Source: Vampirovibrio sp.
Lineage (GTDB): Bacteria > Cyanobacteriota > Vampirovibrionia > Vampirovibrionales > Vampirovibrionaceae
Assembly: GCA_019634025.1 (NCBI GenBank)
Contig: JAHQWC010000001.1
Coordinates: 1-34,703 of the forward strand
Reading direction: 5' to 3'
DNA: 34,703 nt
Part shown: piece after piece, positions 23,690 to 30,873 of the stretch
Numbering within the stretch: the stretch's first letter is position 1
Layout: every line of letters starts with the position of its first letter
Translations under genes and position numbers: made by a program
Notes under the pieces: generated by a model
What the model was told of the DNA's origin: nothing
What the model saw: only the letters and a program-made list of their open reading frames with translations
Databases searched by the model: none

Positions 23690-24292
23690 AGGATCATTTG
23701 CCTCTAACTATTCCGTTATCTCTTTTATACCAAGATTTTTCCATCTTGGGAGAGATCCCCCAAAAAGAAAGCCCCGACCACAAAAAAATGGTAAGGGCAC
23801 GAACCAATGCGTTACAAAGCAATCCAATCTTACCTCAAAGTCGTTAGGCACTGCAATATAAAACCGAGGTTTTCCCAGAATATTCTTTGCCAAAAATGAA
23901 CGGTGGCAGAAGTTGATAAAGTTTGCTTCAGTTTGTCCTCTACATGGAGGATTCTTGGCACAACCCCTACACTGGATGGTGGATTTTATGTTAGAAGCTG
24001 GTTTCCACCAACATTAGGGAGGGAAATAGAGGGATAGGGTTACAGGTGATACAACCGGCACATGCCTATGGCAATAAGGTTATAGGTTTGCATGGCTAAA
24101 AAAAAGTCAGTACCCGGCTTTTCGTGGTTTTAACAGACGGAGTTCCTTCAACCAGTGGATGAATCCCGGTACCCACAAGCACTAGAGTATAGGTGGGTAT
24201 GTGTACTGGGATAGATAAAAACGACAGACGACAAAACGGACGAAAAACAAACGTCTCAAGGTAGTTCAGGTTAATCAGGGGTCTAACATACT
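23690..24292. other. 603-bp intergenic region upstream of the flagellar cluster, no convincing gene
   Basis: The largest gap in the window. Track ORFs here (61 and 67 aa, minus strand) have no ribosome-binding site and no recognisable features. It should contain the promoter(s) of the ArgZ-like gene and of the flagellar operon. Visible pieces are a hairpin at 24170-24199, TAAAGTTT at 23917 (like a sigma-28 -35, but no matching -10), and AACAAACGT at 24246, the core of the 12-mer found in two other intergenic regions. An untranslated RNA or a decayed gene is possible. Confidence 0.5.
24170..24199. promoter_or_regulatory. Hairpin in the leader region of the flagellar cluster
   Basis: TACCCAC (24170-24176) and GTGGGTA (24193-24199) form a perfect 7-bp stem around a 16-nt loop, about 95 bp upstream of the transglycosylase start. 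No T run follows on either strand, so it is not an intrinsic terminator. It could be a leader structure or operator, or chance. Confidence 0.35.
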
Positions 24293-24883
24293 GTGACATT
24301 GGTGCATTTACAGCAAACGCTCAATAGAATCCAGGACATTGAACAGCGCCTGGGTGGCCTCGGGCTGTCTACAGATAGACCTACCAGTACTCAAGGCGCT
24401 GAAGCGTTTGAAGCGGTGCTCAATCAGATTCAACCCCCTAAGGAAAGCGTGCCGGAGCTTAAAAACTATTTGGAAGATTTAGTGGAGCGTCAGGCAGGGA
24501 AAGAGGGACTGGATCCCAACCTGGTAAAAGCATTGGTGCAGACTGAATCTGCCTTTAACCCCAAGGCCGTTTCCAAGGCAGGGGCTATGGGCTTAATGCA
24601 ACTGATGCCAGGTACCGCAAATGAGTTAGGAGTCAAAGACGCCTTTAACCCCGTACAAAATATTAATGGCGGCACCAAATATCTGAAGACTCTGATGGGC
24701 AAATATGACTCGGTTCCCAAAGCATTGGCCGCCTATAACGCCGGCCCCGGTGCCGTAGATAAATACAGCGGCATCCCTCCTTACAAAGAAACCCAAAACT
24801 ATGTGCAACGAATTATGAGCCTTCAAAAGCAATATGCTGCCCAAGACGCTCAGATGTCCTCAATTTCAGCGGGAGGGCAGTAG
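24293..24883 (+). CDS. SLT-type lytic transglycosylase, probably flagellar
   Basis: 196 aa; GTG start at 24293 (GTG 24302 also possible, ribosome-binding site unclear). Residues ~70-185 are a complete soluble-lytic-transglycosylase domain: catalytic Glu85 in LVQTESAFNP, AGAMGLMQLMPGTA, NINGGTKYL and LAAYNAGPGAV. These enzymes cleave MurNAc-GlcNAc bonds in peptidoglycan. There is no signal peptide, so export through the flagellar type III apparatus, as for the FlgJ muramidase, is a reasonable inference. It directly precedes flgF by 3 bp, and the FlgJ encoded later lacks a muramidase domain; this gene probably supplies the missing wall-cutting activity needed for rod passage (an SltF/FlgJ-C equivalent). 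Confidence 0.92.
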   Translation: MTLVHLQQTLNRIQDIEQRLGGLGLSTDRPTSTQGAEAFEAVLNQIQPPKESVPELKNYLEDLVERQAGKEGLDPNLVKALVQTESAFNPKAVSKAGAMGLMQLMPGTANELGVKDAFNPVQNINGGTKYLKTLMGKYDSVPKALAAYNAGPGAVDKYSGIPPYKETQNYVQRIMSLQKQYAAQDAQMSSISAGGQ

Positions 24884-24886
24884 CGT

Positions 24887-25663
24887 ATGTTACGCGGTTT
24901 ATATACAGCAGCTTCCGGCATGATGACCACCATGGTGCAAACCGACACCCTGGCCAACAATTTAGCAAACATCAATACCACAGGGTTTAAAAAGAACTCC
25001 GTGAATTTCCAAAGCTTTCCCGAAATGTTGCTGAACCGAGTCAGTCAGCAAGGAAGTACCGCCATCGGTTCGGTCATGACCGGCAGTAAGGTGCGCTCTA
25101 CCTACATCAACTTTGATCAGGGCAACATTGTTACGAGCAGTCGGGACTTTGACTTTGCCCTTGAGGGCGACGGCTTTTTTACCGTCAAAGATCCCGCCAC
25201 CAATGAAACTCGCTATACCCGCAACGGCAACTTTGTGATTAACCCTGACGGATTTTTAACCACCACCGGCGGCGAACTCGTCCAGGGGAATTTGGGAAAC
25301 ATTGTCATTCCTCAAGATACCCAGGTCACCTTAAGCCAAAGGGGTGAATTAACCGACAAAAACGGTCAAATTGATTCCTTAACCATCACTCGGTTCAAAA
25401 ATAACCATCTGTTAGAAAAGCATGGCTATTCTCAGTTTCGGGCAACCTCTGAAGCAGAGAAACTTCCTCCGCCTTCGGTGGGAGAACCTTTGGGATATAA
25501 AACCCACCAAAAGATGTTGGAAGCGTCCAACACCAACCCGATTTCTGAACTCATCAACACCATCACCGGTCAGCGGTTGTATGAGGCGTTGCAGAAAAAC
25601 ATCCAAATCCAAAACCAAACCCTGGGCCAGGCGGTTCAGGAAGTGGGTCGGTTTCAACGGTAA
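24887..25663 (+). CDS. flgF: Flagellar basal-body proximal rod protein FlgF
   Basis: 258 aa. N-terminal rod motif MLRGLYTAASGMMTTMVQTD, LANNLANINTTGFKKN (flg_bb_rod), then the FlgE/F/G central beta domain with EGDGFFTVKDP and RYTRNGNFVINPDG, and a C-terminal helix with NPISELINTITGQRLYEALQ-type sequence. FlgF is a rod subunit between the MS ring and FlgG. It is told from FlgG by its position before a second, more canonical FlgG and by the shorter, more divergent C-terminus. ATG 24887 begins 3 bp after the transglycosylase stop, with GGGAGGG in the upstream coding end as ribosome-binding site, so translation is probably coupled. Confidence 0.9.
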   Translation: MLRGLYTAASGMMTTMVQTDTLANNLANINTTGFKKNSVNFQSFPEMLLNRVSQQGSTAIGSVMTGSKVRSTYINFDQGNIVTSSRDFDFALEGDGFFTVKDPATNETRYTRNGNFVINPDGFLTTTGGELVQGNLGNIVIPQDTQVTLSQRGELTDKNGQIDSLTITRFKNNHLLEKHGYSQFRATSEAEKLPPPSVGEPLGYKTHQKMLEASNTNPISELINTITGQRLYEALQKNIQIQNQTLGQAVQEVGRFQR

Positions 25664-25673
25664 GTTCTAACGT

Positions 25674-25688
25674 TAAGGTTCAACCTTA
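25674..25688. repeat. Small inverted repeat in the flgF-flgG gap
   Basis: TAAGGTT-C-AACCTTA is a 15-bp perfect dyad 11 bp after the flgF stop. As RNA it would make only a 5-bp stem with a 5-nt loop and no U-tract, so it is probably not a terminator. It may be a mild RNA structure or an operator in the 137-bp gap before flgG. Confidence 0.35.
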
Positions 25689-25800
25689 GCAAATCGCGTA
25701 AAAAGAGAAAGGCGAGAAAACCTCACACCAGTCAATAGATTCCACAACGATACAGAACGGTCATCAGGATTGAATAACCAGTCGGAGGTCAACACGGTAT

Positions 25801-26592
25801 ATGTTAAGAGCACTGTATACGGCGGCAACCGGGGCGTATTCGCAACAGTTTAACCTCGATATCATTGCCAACAACGTGTCTAACGTTAACACCACAGGCT
25901 TTAAAAAGGTTCGGGCAGAGTTCCAGGATCTACTGAGCCAAACCTATGAAACGGCAGGCTCCATTGGGGGCCAAGGCACTACGGATCCCGTCGGTATCCA
26001 GGTCGGTTTGGGAACCGAGGTCGCAGCCACCCAGCGGGTATTTTTGCCAGGCTCAGTCTTTCAAACCGGGAACCCATTAGATATTGCCGTTCAAGGCGAT
26101 GGCTTCTTCCAGGTTCAGTTAGACAGCGGCGATGTGGCCTATACTCGAGACGGTACCTGGAAACGGGACGCCAACGGCCAGGTCGTAACCTCGGATGGGT
26201 ATCCGCTGCAACCCGCCATTACCATTCCCAGTGATACGACAGAAATTGTCATCGGCATTAACGGCGTCGTCTCGGTCCGTCAAAGCGGGTCCACCGACCT
26301 GAACCAAATTGGCCAAATTCAGTTGGCCCGGTTTGCCAACGCTGCCGGAATGGAAAGCATTGGCCGCAACTTGTTCGTACAAACACCCGGATCCGGCGAC
26401 CCTATTTTGGGCACCGCTGGTCAAGGTGAGTTTGCCAAAACCACCATTAACCAGGGCTTTTTAGAAAACTCTAACGTCCAGATTGTAGAAGAACTCATTA
26501 ACCTCATTGCCGCCCAACGGGCGTTTGAAGCCAACTCCAACGTCATGCAGGCCGGTGATGAAATGCTACAGGTGGTAAATAACATTGTCTAG
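25801..26592 (+). CDS. flgG: Flagellar distal rod protein FlgG
   Basis: 263 aa, the canonical FlgG length. It shows LYTAATGAYSQQFNLDIIANN, VSNVNTTGFKKVRAEFQDLL (rod motif), VGLGTEVAATQRVF, QGDGFFQVQL, the TRDGTW/KRDANGQVV block, and the C-terminal helix VEELINLIAAQRAFEANSN-type sequence shared by axial proteins. FlgG builds the distal rod that crosses the P and L rings, whose genes (flgI, flgH) follow downstream. A GGAGG Shine-Dalgarno lies about 11 bp before ATG. It is separated from flgF by 137 bp, the longest gap in the first part of the cluster, so a secondary promoter is possible, although no clear one was found. Confidence 0.96.
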   Translation: MLRALYTAATGAYSQQFNLDIIANNVSNVNTTGFKKVRAEFQDLLSQTYETAGSIGGQGTTDPVGIQVGLGTEVAATQRVFLPGSVFQTGNPLDIAVQGDGFFQVQLDSGDVAYTRDGTWKRDANGQVVTSDGYPLQPAITIPSDTTEIVIGINGVVSVRQSGSTDLNQIGQIQLARFANAAGMESIGRNLFVQTPGSGDPILGTAGQGEFAKTTINQGFLENSNVQIVEELINLIAAQRAFEANSNVMQAGDEMLQVVNNIV

Positions 26593-27388
26593 ACAGTATA
26601 AAGACTCAGCAATAATCCAACGCCTCATCATTAGCCTCACGGCAATGATGATGGTATGGGCAGGTTTCGGAAACATCGACGCCCATGCCGCCCTTATTGA
26701 CGAGGGGCATATTGGTGAAGCTGTACAGGAATATGTACACGCCATCATCACGGATAAAGCCCATGAAGAGGAGCCTCATTCAGAGCGTTTAAGTGATGCG
26801 CCTGAAAGCGTAAACGTCAGTATCATTCGAGTACCGGGCGCGCCATTCAATTTTGCAGAAGCAGCTCAACCCGAAGACGTTACGCTCTCCCTGGAATCCT
26901 CGCTGGAGAAGCAGTTTTCCAACCGGGCCATTGTCAGAGTCACCATGGCCGACCCCACCGGCAAAACCCATACCATCGGTGTACCGGTAAAAATAAAAAT
27001 TAAAAAACCCGTCTGGGTCGTCAAAAATCGTGTCCGGGCAAACCAAACCCTTTCCAAACGAGACTTCAAACTGGAAACTCGTGACATCAGCATGCACTAT
27101 GACACCGCTGTGGGAAAAGACCGGAACCTCAACAGTTATGTCGCCAGGGTCAACCTACTGCCGGGGCAACTGTTGGATGCCCGGCAAATTAAAACCCCGG
27201 CAGATATTCTACGGGACGATGTGGTGAGTATTGTAATCCACACCGGCAAAACCAAAATCACTGTTCGCGGACTCGCCTTGGAAGAAGGCAATATCGGCGA
27301 CACCATCCGGGTCCGGTATCAGCAGGATCGTCGCAGATCCTATCGGGCAAAAATCATTCGGCCCAAAACAGTTCTGGTGAATATTTAA
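26585..27388 (+). CDS. flgA: Flagellar P-ring assembly chaperone FlgA
   Basis: 267 aa, TTG start at 26585 overlapping the end of flgG by 8 bp; AGGTGG lies 9 bp upstream, and this start places a positively charged residue stretch before the hydrophobic core of the signal peptide (LIISLTAMMMVWAGF, cleavage after DAHA). ATG 26645 would leave only a stub of a signal. The C-terminal half is a SAF domain plus ChapFlgA region: VWVVKNRVRANQTLSKRDF, RVNLLPGQLLDARQI, VVSIVIHTGKTKITVRGLAL, EGNIGDTIRVR. FlgA is periplasmic and helps FlgI subunits polymerise into the P ring. It is the first of the ring-biogenesis trio flgA-flgH-flgI. FlgG-FlgA translational coupling is likely. Confidence 0.9.
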   Translation: MSRQYKDSAIIQRLIISLTAMMMVWAGFGNIDAHAALIDEGHIGEAVQEYVHAIITDKAHEEEPHSERLSDAPESVNVSIIRVPGAPFNFAEAAQPEDVTLSLESSLEKQFSNRAIVRVTMADPTGKTHTIGVPVKIKIKKPVWVVKNRVRANQTLSKRDFKLETRDISMHYDTAVGKDRNLNSYVARVNLLPGQLLDARQIKTPADILRDDVVSIVIHTGKTKITVRGLALEEGNIGDTIRVRYQQDRRRSYRAKIIRPKTVLVNI

Positions 27389-27402
27389 AGGAGGCGACTG
27401 AC

Positions 27403-28080
27403 GTGACGATTTTTTATCACCCGCAAAAAATGCTGCACCGCACGGCTGCCGCTTCGCTTCTACTGGCAATATCTATTGCCTCATTTCAAGGTGTAGGATT
27501 CTGCGAATCCTTATTCCGGGCCGGCGTTTCCCATTCGGTTAATACACCCAGCACACCCAGATCCCTCTACACCCAACCTCGGCCAGAGCACGTGGGTGAC
27601 ATAATCACCATACAGCTCAATGAAACGGGCCAGCAGCAGATTAACGGCGATCTCACCCTCAACCGAAACCAAACTGTAGAAGATAACCAGACCAGCCGGG
27701 TCAACGACATTATTCACAGCTGGGGCGTCCCCAACTTTATTAACTTCCCCACCTTTGACGGCGTGGTAAAAAACAACAACACCACCAGCCGGGTTCAATC
27801 TCTACGCAACACCATTTTGTCGGACAACATTACCTGCCAAGTTATTCAGGTCCTACCCAATGGATATTTAATGGTACAGGGACACAAAACCATTGCCATG
27901 AACAAAGAGCGCCAAGACATGTTTGTCACCGGCATCGTCAACCCGTTTTACCTGAACCGCAACAACCAAATCGCCTCCAACCAAGTGGGCAATCTTCAGG
28001 TCATGATCGGCGGCAAAGGCGTGTTAAGCCGCCAACAGGGTGACGGCATGATCAACAAGCTATATCAACTTTACTACTAG
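27403..28080 (+). CDS. flgH: Flagellar L-ring protein FlgH
   Basis: 225 aa, GTG start with a perfect AAAGGAGG 8 bp upstream. The family core is present: a RSLYTQPRPEHVGDIITIQL opening, the repeated polar central region (NGDLTLNRNQTVEDNQTSR), NTILSDNITCQVIQVLPNG, YLMVQGHKTIAMNKE, VTGIVNPFYLN and a closing VGNLQVMIGGKGVLSRQQGDG. FlgH forms the outer-membrane L ring and is normally a lipoprotein. The signal region here ends FQGVGFCESLF: a Cys is present but is preceded by Val-Gly-Phe, which does not fit the usual lipobox (small residue at -1). Lipidation is therefore doubtful. The gene is followed 24 bp later by flgI. Confidence 0.93.
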   Translation: MTIFYHPQKMLHRTAAASLLLAISIASFQGVGFCESLFRAGVSHSVNTPSTPRSLYTQPRPEHVGDIITIQLNETGQQQINGDLTLNRNQTVEDNQTSRVNDIIHSWGVPNFINFPTFDGVVKNNNTTSRVQSLRNTILSDNITCQVIQVLPNGYLMVQGHKTIAMNKERQDMFVTGIVNPFYLNRNNQIASNQVGNLQVMIGGKGVLSRQQGDGMINKLYQLYY

Positions 28081-28104
28081 GACTTACTTAATGGAGGCCT
28101 CTCA

Positions 28105-29241
28105 ATGAAACCATCAACACATCAGACAAAACGGCTCCTGTCTCTCTTATTGATGCCAGGACTGTTGATGATGGGATTGATGATCTCATCTCCCACCAAG
28201 ACGATGGCAGCCTCTTTAAGATTAAAAGACATCATTCACATCAAGGGCGTGCGGGTTAACCAATTAGTCGGCTATGGCCTGGTAATGGGACTAAACCGTA
28301 CCGGAGACAAGAGCCGGTCGACTCAGAACGCAGAGTTTAATCTCATCCAAAATTTTGGCGGACGGTTGAATAACGAAAACGACATTCGAAGCACTAACAC
28401 CGCTGCAGTTATCATCACTGCCACTGTCCCTCCTTTTGCAAAACCAGGCGATCAAATCGACGTGGTGGTGTCCTCCATGAAAGACGCCAAAAGCCTGGAA
28501 GGCGGCACTCTTATCAGTACGCAAATGATTGCTCCCAACGGCGAGGTCATTGCCGTCGCCCAAGGCCCAGTATCTACCGGCGGCACCTCGGTTAGCGCCG
28601 GTGGATCTTCGAAAAGAACCGCCATCACCACCACCGGCAGAATTCCCAACGGCGCCATCATGGAACGAGAAATCCACACCGACATTGGCGACGGGACAGG
28701 CATCGAAATCATGATTAACCGCACCGACTTTACCCTGGCCAGCCGGGTAGCTGAATCCATCTCCAAAAACCTGGCGCCGGCCCAAGCCATTGACGGCAGC
28801 ACCATTCGGGTAGAACTACCGGAACAATACATCAGCAACCGCATCCCGTTTATCGCCAAGTTGGAAAACCTAAACGTTGAATCTACCATTGAGGTTGCCA
28901 AGGTCGTGGTAAACGAACGCACCGGCACCATTGTCATTGGCAACAGCGTCCGTCTACTTCCGGCGGCTGTCGCTCACGGCGGTATTACGGTAAGTGTGGA
29001 AACCGAAAATTCAGTCTCGCAACCCGACGCCTTTACCGGTGGACAAACCGTGGGGGTGACCAACAGTGAAATTGAAATCGTAGAAGAGAGCGGCTCGTTG
29101 GTAGAACTTAGCTCTAACGCAACGTTGCAAGACCTGGTGTCCGCCTTAAATGCCATTGGGGTAACCCCCAACGACCTCATTTCTATCTTGCAGGCGCTTA
29201 AAGCTGCTGGCAGCCTGGAGGCAAACTTAGAAATTATTTAG
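28105..29241 (+). CDS. flgI: Flagellar P-ring protein FlgI
   Basis: 378 aa, the usual ~365-380. A signal peptide (LLSLLLMPGLLMMGLMISS, cleavage near TMAA) precedes a well-conserved mature protein: LRLKDIIHIKGVRVNQLVGYGLVMGLNRTGD, NTAAVIITATVPPFAKPGDQIDVVVSSMKDAKSLEGGTLI contiguous blocks, GNSVRLLPAAVAHGGITVSV, and LQDLVSALNAIGVTPNDLISILQALKAAGSL at the end. FlgI forms the peptidoglycan-level P ring around the FlgG rod. A GGAGG Shine-Dalgarno is 8 bp upstream of ATG. Beyond the stop the operon is interrupted by a 134-bp MITE-like element before flgJ. Confidence 0.96.
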   Translation: MKPSTHQTKRLLSLLLMPGLLMMGLMISSPTKTMAASLRLKDIIHIKGVRVNQLVGYGLVMGLNRTGDKSRSTQNAEFNLIQNFGGRLNNENDIRSTNTAAVIITATVPPFAKPGDQIDVVVSSMKDAKSLEGGTLISTQMIAPNGEVIAVAQGPVSTGGTSVSAGGSSKRTAITTTGRIPNGAIMEREIHTDIGDGTGIEIMINRTDFTLASRVAESISKNLAPAQAIDGSTIRVELPEQYISNRIPFIAKLENLNVESTIEVAKVVVNERTGTIVIGNSVRLLPAAVAHGGITVSVETENSVSQPDAFTGGQTVGVTNSEIEIVEESGSLVELSSNATLQDLVSALNAIGVTPNDLISILQALKAAGSLEANLEII

Positions 29242-29266
29242 ACAATTATGGAACGTTATTAAAAAG

Positions 29267-29400
29267 AGGACTTACGCAAAATGTGCTATAACGACGCAGA
29301 TACGAGGAACGAGCAGCGGACGCAAGGAGCATACTGGTAGTACGTGACGCCGCGGAGCAGCACAGTGACGAAGTAAATGCGAGTTAGTTGCGTAAGTCCT
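29267..29400. mobile_element. MITE-like element between flgI and flgJ
   Basis: 134 bp bounded by perfect 13-bp terminal inverted repeats, AGGACTTACGCAA on the left and TTGCGTAAGTCCT on the right. It is flanked on both sides by AAAAG, a 5-bp apparent target-site duplication. The interior is purine-biased, G-rich and carries repeated small words (CGAGGAACGAGCAG, GGAGCATACTGGTAGTACGTGACG) with short hairpin potential, and no ORF. Ends of the GGACTTACGCA type are, as I recall, widespread in cyanobacterial IS and MITE families, but I could not search for the parent transposon; none is in the window. It lies in a cluster that otherwise has small gaps and would be transcribed within the flgI-flgJ message. 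Confidence 0.85.
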
Positions 29401-29432
29401 AAAAGAGAGATTATTCAGGAGAAGACCCGTTC

Positions 29433-29903
29433 ATGTTGGGAAAATATGTAGACCAACAACCGCAAACCAACTTAGTTCAGCAACAACACAAGCTGGACAC
29501 CTTAAAGTTGCGCGCGTTAAACCAGAACGGGGTCACCAAGCCTTCTAAAGAAGAAGAACAAAAAAAGATGCTGGAGGTGGCCCAGCAGTTTGAAGCCATT
29601 TTTGTCAAACAACTGCTGGACGCCATGGACAAAACCATTGTGCGCAGCGACTTAATGGACGGCGGGAAGGCCGAGGAAACATTTCGGGGCATGTTATATC
29701 AACACATTGCCGATACGGTGAGCAGCCAGCCGGCTGGAAAAACCGGCAACGGCAGTGGTATTGGCTTGGCTCAAGAGGTGTATAAACAAATGGCCCGGCA
29801 GCAAGAAAGCCTGGCAAACACAGAAACCTTAAAGAACCAGACAACTAACAACTCGGTTAATACAGAAGGGTCAAAACAAAATACTAGAGGGCAAACGGGA
29901 TGA
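29433..29903 (+). CDS. flgJ: FlgJ-type rod-binding protein lacking the muramidase domain
   Basis: 156 aa. The rod-binding (Rod-binding/PF10135-like) region spans ~45-130: MLEVAQQFEAIFVKQLLDAM, GGKAEETFRGMLYQHIADTV, GIGLAQEVYKQMARQQ. The C-terminal glucosaminidase domain found in enteric FlgJ (~313 aa) is absent; a polar tail of Asn/Thr/Gln follows instead. Single-domain FlgJ proteins act as rod scaffolds and pair with a separate lytic transglycosylase, here probably the SLT gene at the start of the cluster. ATG 29433 has AGGAGAAG upstream. The stop overlaps the next start in ATGA, so flgJ and the flgM-like gene are translationally coupled. Confidence 0.88.
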   Translation: MLGKYVDQQPQTNLVQQQHKLDTLKLRALNQNGVTKPSKEEEQKKMLEVAQQFEAIFVKQLLDAMDKTIVRSDLMDGGKAEETFRGMLYQHIADTVSSQPAGKTGNGSGIGLAQEVYKQMARQQESLANTETLKNQTTNNSVNTEGSKQNTRGQTG

Positions 29904-30241
29904 TTCAATCAAGCAACATTATTCAACCCAACCCACGTCAGGTCACCCCTGATCAAATTGAGCGTCGGTCACGTTCTGATAAATCAATGGCGGCGCCTCA
30001 ACCTCAGGATGAGGTGGCATTTTCACCGGCGCTTCAAAAAGCGCGTCAGCAAGTTCAACCTGAACAGGCTACACGTGGTTCTCGCATGGCTTCTAAACCC
30101 GTTGCAGATCCGTATAACGGTATTCCGGTTCGTCAGGTACAACAGGTAGCCAAAGATCTCGGCTACGTAGACCTGTCTCCAAAGGCCATCAAACAGGCCT
30201 ATATCATGGGCGAAAGCCTACTGGCAGACTATCGCGCATAA
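29900..30241 (+). CDS. flgM: Putative FlgM-like anti-sigma-28 factor
   Basis: 113 aa, starting in an ATGA overlap with flgJ. Polar, disordered N-terminal half (Gln/Arg/Ser/Pro-rich), then a conserved-type opener DEVAFSPALQKAR (compare FlgM's D-x-V-x-L/F-S-x-x-A) and a C-terminal helical part GIPVRQVQQVAKDLGYVDLSPKAIKQAYIMGESLLADY, laid out like FlgM's sigma-binding helices (I-R-x-x-x-V, a G-x-Y-x-v-x-x-x-x-I-A-x-x-L pattern). FlgM holds sigma-28 inactive until hook completion, then is exported. Size, disorder and position before flgN-flgK-flgL agree, but sequence similarity is modest, so this is a probable rather than certain call. The gene encoding the sigma factor is not in the window. Confidence 0.65.
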   Translation: MIQSSNIIQPNPRQVTPDQIERRSRSDKSMAAPQPQDEVAFSPALQKARQQVQPEQATRGSRMASKPVADPYNGIPVRQVQQVAKDLGYVDLSPKAIKQAYIMGESLLADYRA

Positions 30242-30275
30242 TCGGCTTTCAAGAATAACAGAGAGGACTAGATCC

Positions 30276-30788
30276 GTGACTTCAACCCAACACAACAAGG
30301 CACTAAAACAACTGCTGGAACAACAAGTCGACTTGTCCAACCAGGTAGAAGCCAAAATGTTGGACCGAAAAGCGGCCATTATTGTGGGAGACCCCCAACC
30401 TCTGGGCGCCTTGGATGAAGAATTGCTGACCCTGGGCCGTCAACTAGAGCAGATAGAAAAAAAGCGTCAGGCGCTCATGGTTGAAATGGGTGTTGAATCC
30501 GATCGACTCACTGATGTTATTGACACCCTGCCACCAGCAGATGTCGCCGTCTTTCAGCAACTCCACAAAAAACTGAAAACCGTCACCCAGAATATTCAAG
30601 AAATTAACCAGTCCAGCAAGACACTGCTGGAACTCTCCTTGAAATACATCGAACAAACCGTCCAGATTATTGCCGACGCCTTACTCCCAGAAGGCGCGGG
30701 CTATACCCAAACCGGTGGAAAAACTGACGCTCAGGATACCAGTGGTGTATTGGGGCAATCCAAATCCACCATTGAACACTCAGCATAG
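30276..30788 (+). CDS. flgN: Flagellar export chaperone FlgN-like protein
   Basis: 170 aa, GTG start with GAGGA about 10 bp upstream. Almost entirely helical and charged: LKQLLEQQVDLSNQVEAKML (~10-30), DEELLTLGRQLEQIEKKRQALMVEMG (~48-73), and VFQQLHKKLKTVTQNIQEINQSSKTLLELSLKYIEQTVQII (~90-130), then a disordered C-terminal tail (Gly/Thr/Gln/Ser-rich). This is the FlgN family pattern (helical bundle plus flexible C-terminus), and the gene lies directly before flgK and flgL, the clients it escorts to the flagellar export gate. Stop and flgK start are 85 bp apart, with AGAGAG before flgK's ATG. Confidence 0.82.
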   Translation: MTSTQHNKALKQLLEQQVDLSNQVEAKMLDRKAAIIVGDPQPLGALDEELLTLGRQLEQIEKKRQALMVEMGVESDRLTDVIDTLPPADVAVFQQLHKKLKTVTQNIQEINQSSKTLLELSLKYIEQTVQIIADALLPEGAGYTQTGGKTDAQDTSGVLGQSKSTIEHSA

Positions 30789-30873
30789 TTTTTTTATTAG
30801 GAATCAATACACATCAGGAATCCTTAAAAAGTAGAACCCAGAGAAGAGAGAACGAAATTAAGAGAGAAACCCC

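Noticed and set aside
23917-23943. Sigma-28-like promoter TAAAGTTT upstream of the flagellar cluster
   Set aside because: The -35 octamer is exact, but at 11-bp spacing the -10 reads TCCTCTAC, only 4 of 8 matches to GCCGATAA, and it lies ~350 bp before the first gene.
23953-23968. Sigma-54-like promoter TTGGCAC... upstream of the flagellar cluster
   Set aside because: TGGCAC is followed by CTAC instead of TTGC at the needed spacing, so the invariant GC of the -12 element is missing.
28079-28087. AGGACTTAC after flgH, equal to the first 9 bp of the MITE end
   Set aside because: A 9-mer match in ~35 kb can occur by chance; there is no second end or flank duplication.
28291-28943. Two long minus-strand ORFs (164 and 163 aa) inside flgI
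   Set aside because: Both are antisense to a well-conserved FlgI frame and overlap each other; composition is that of codon-bias shadows.
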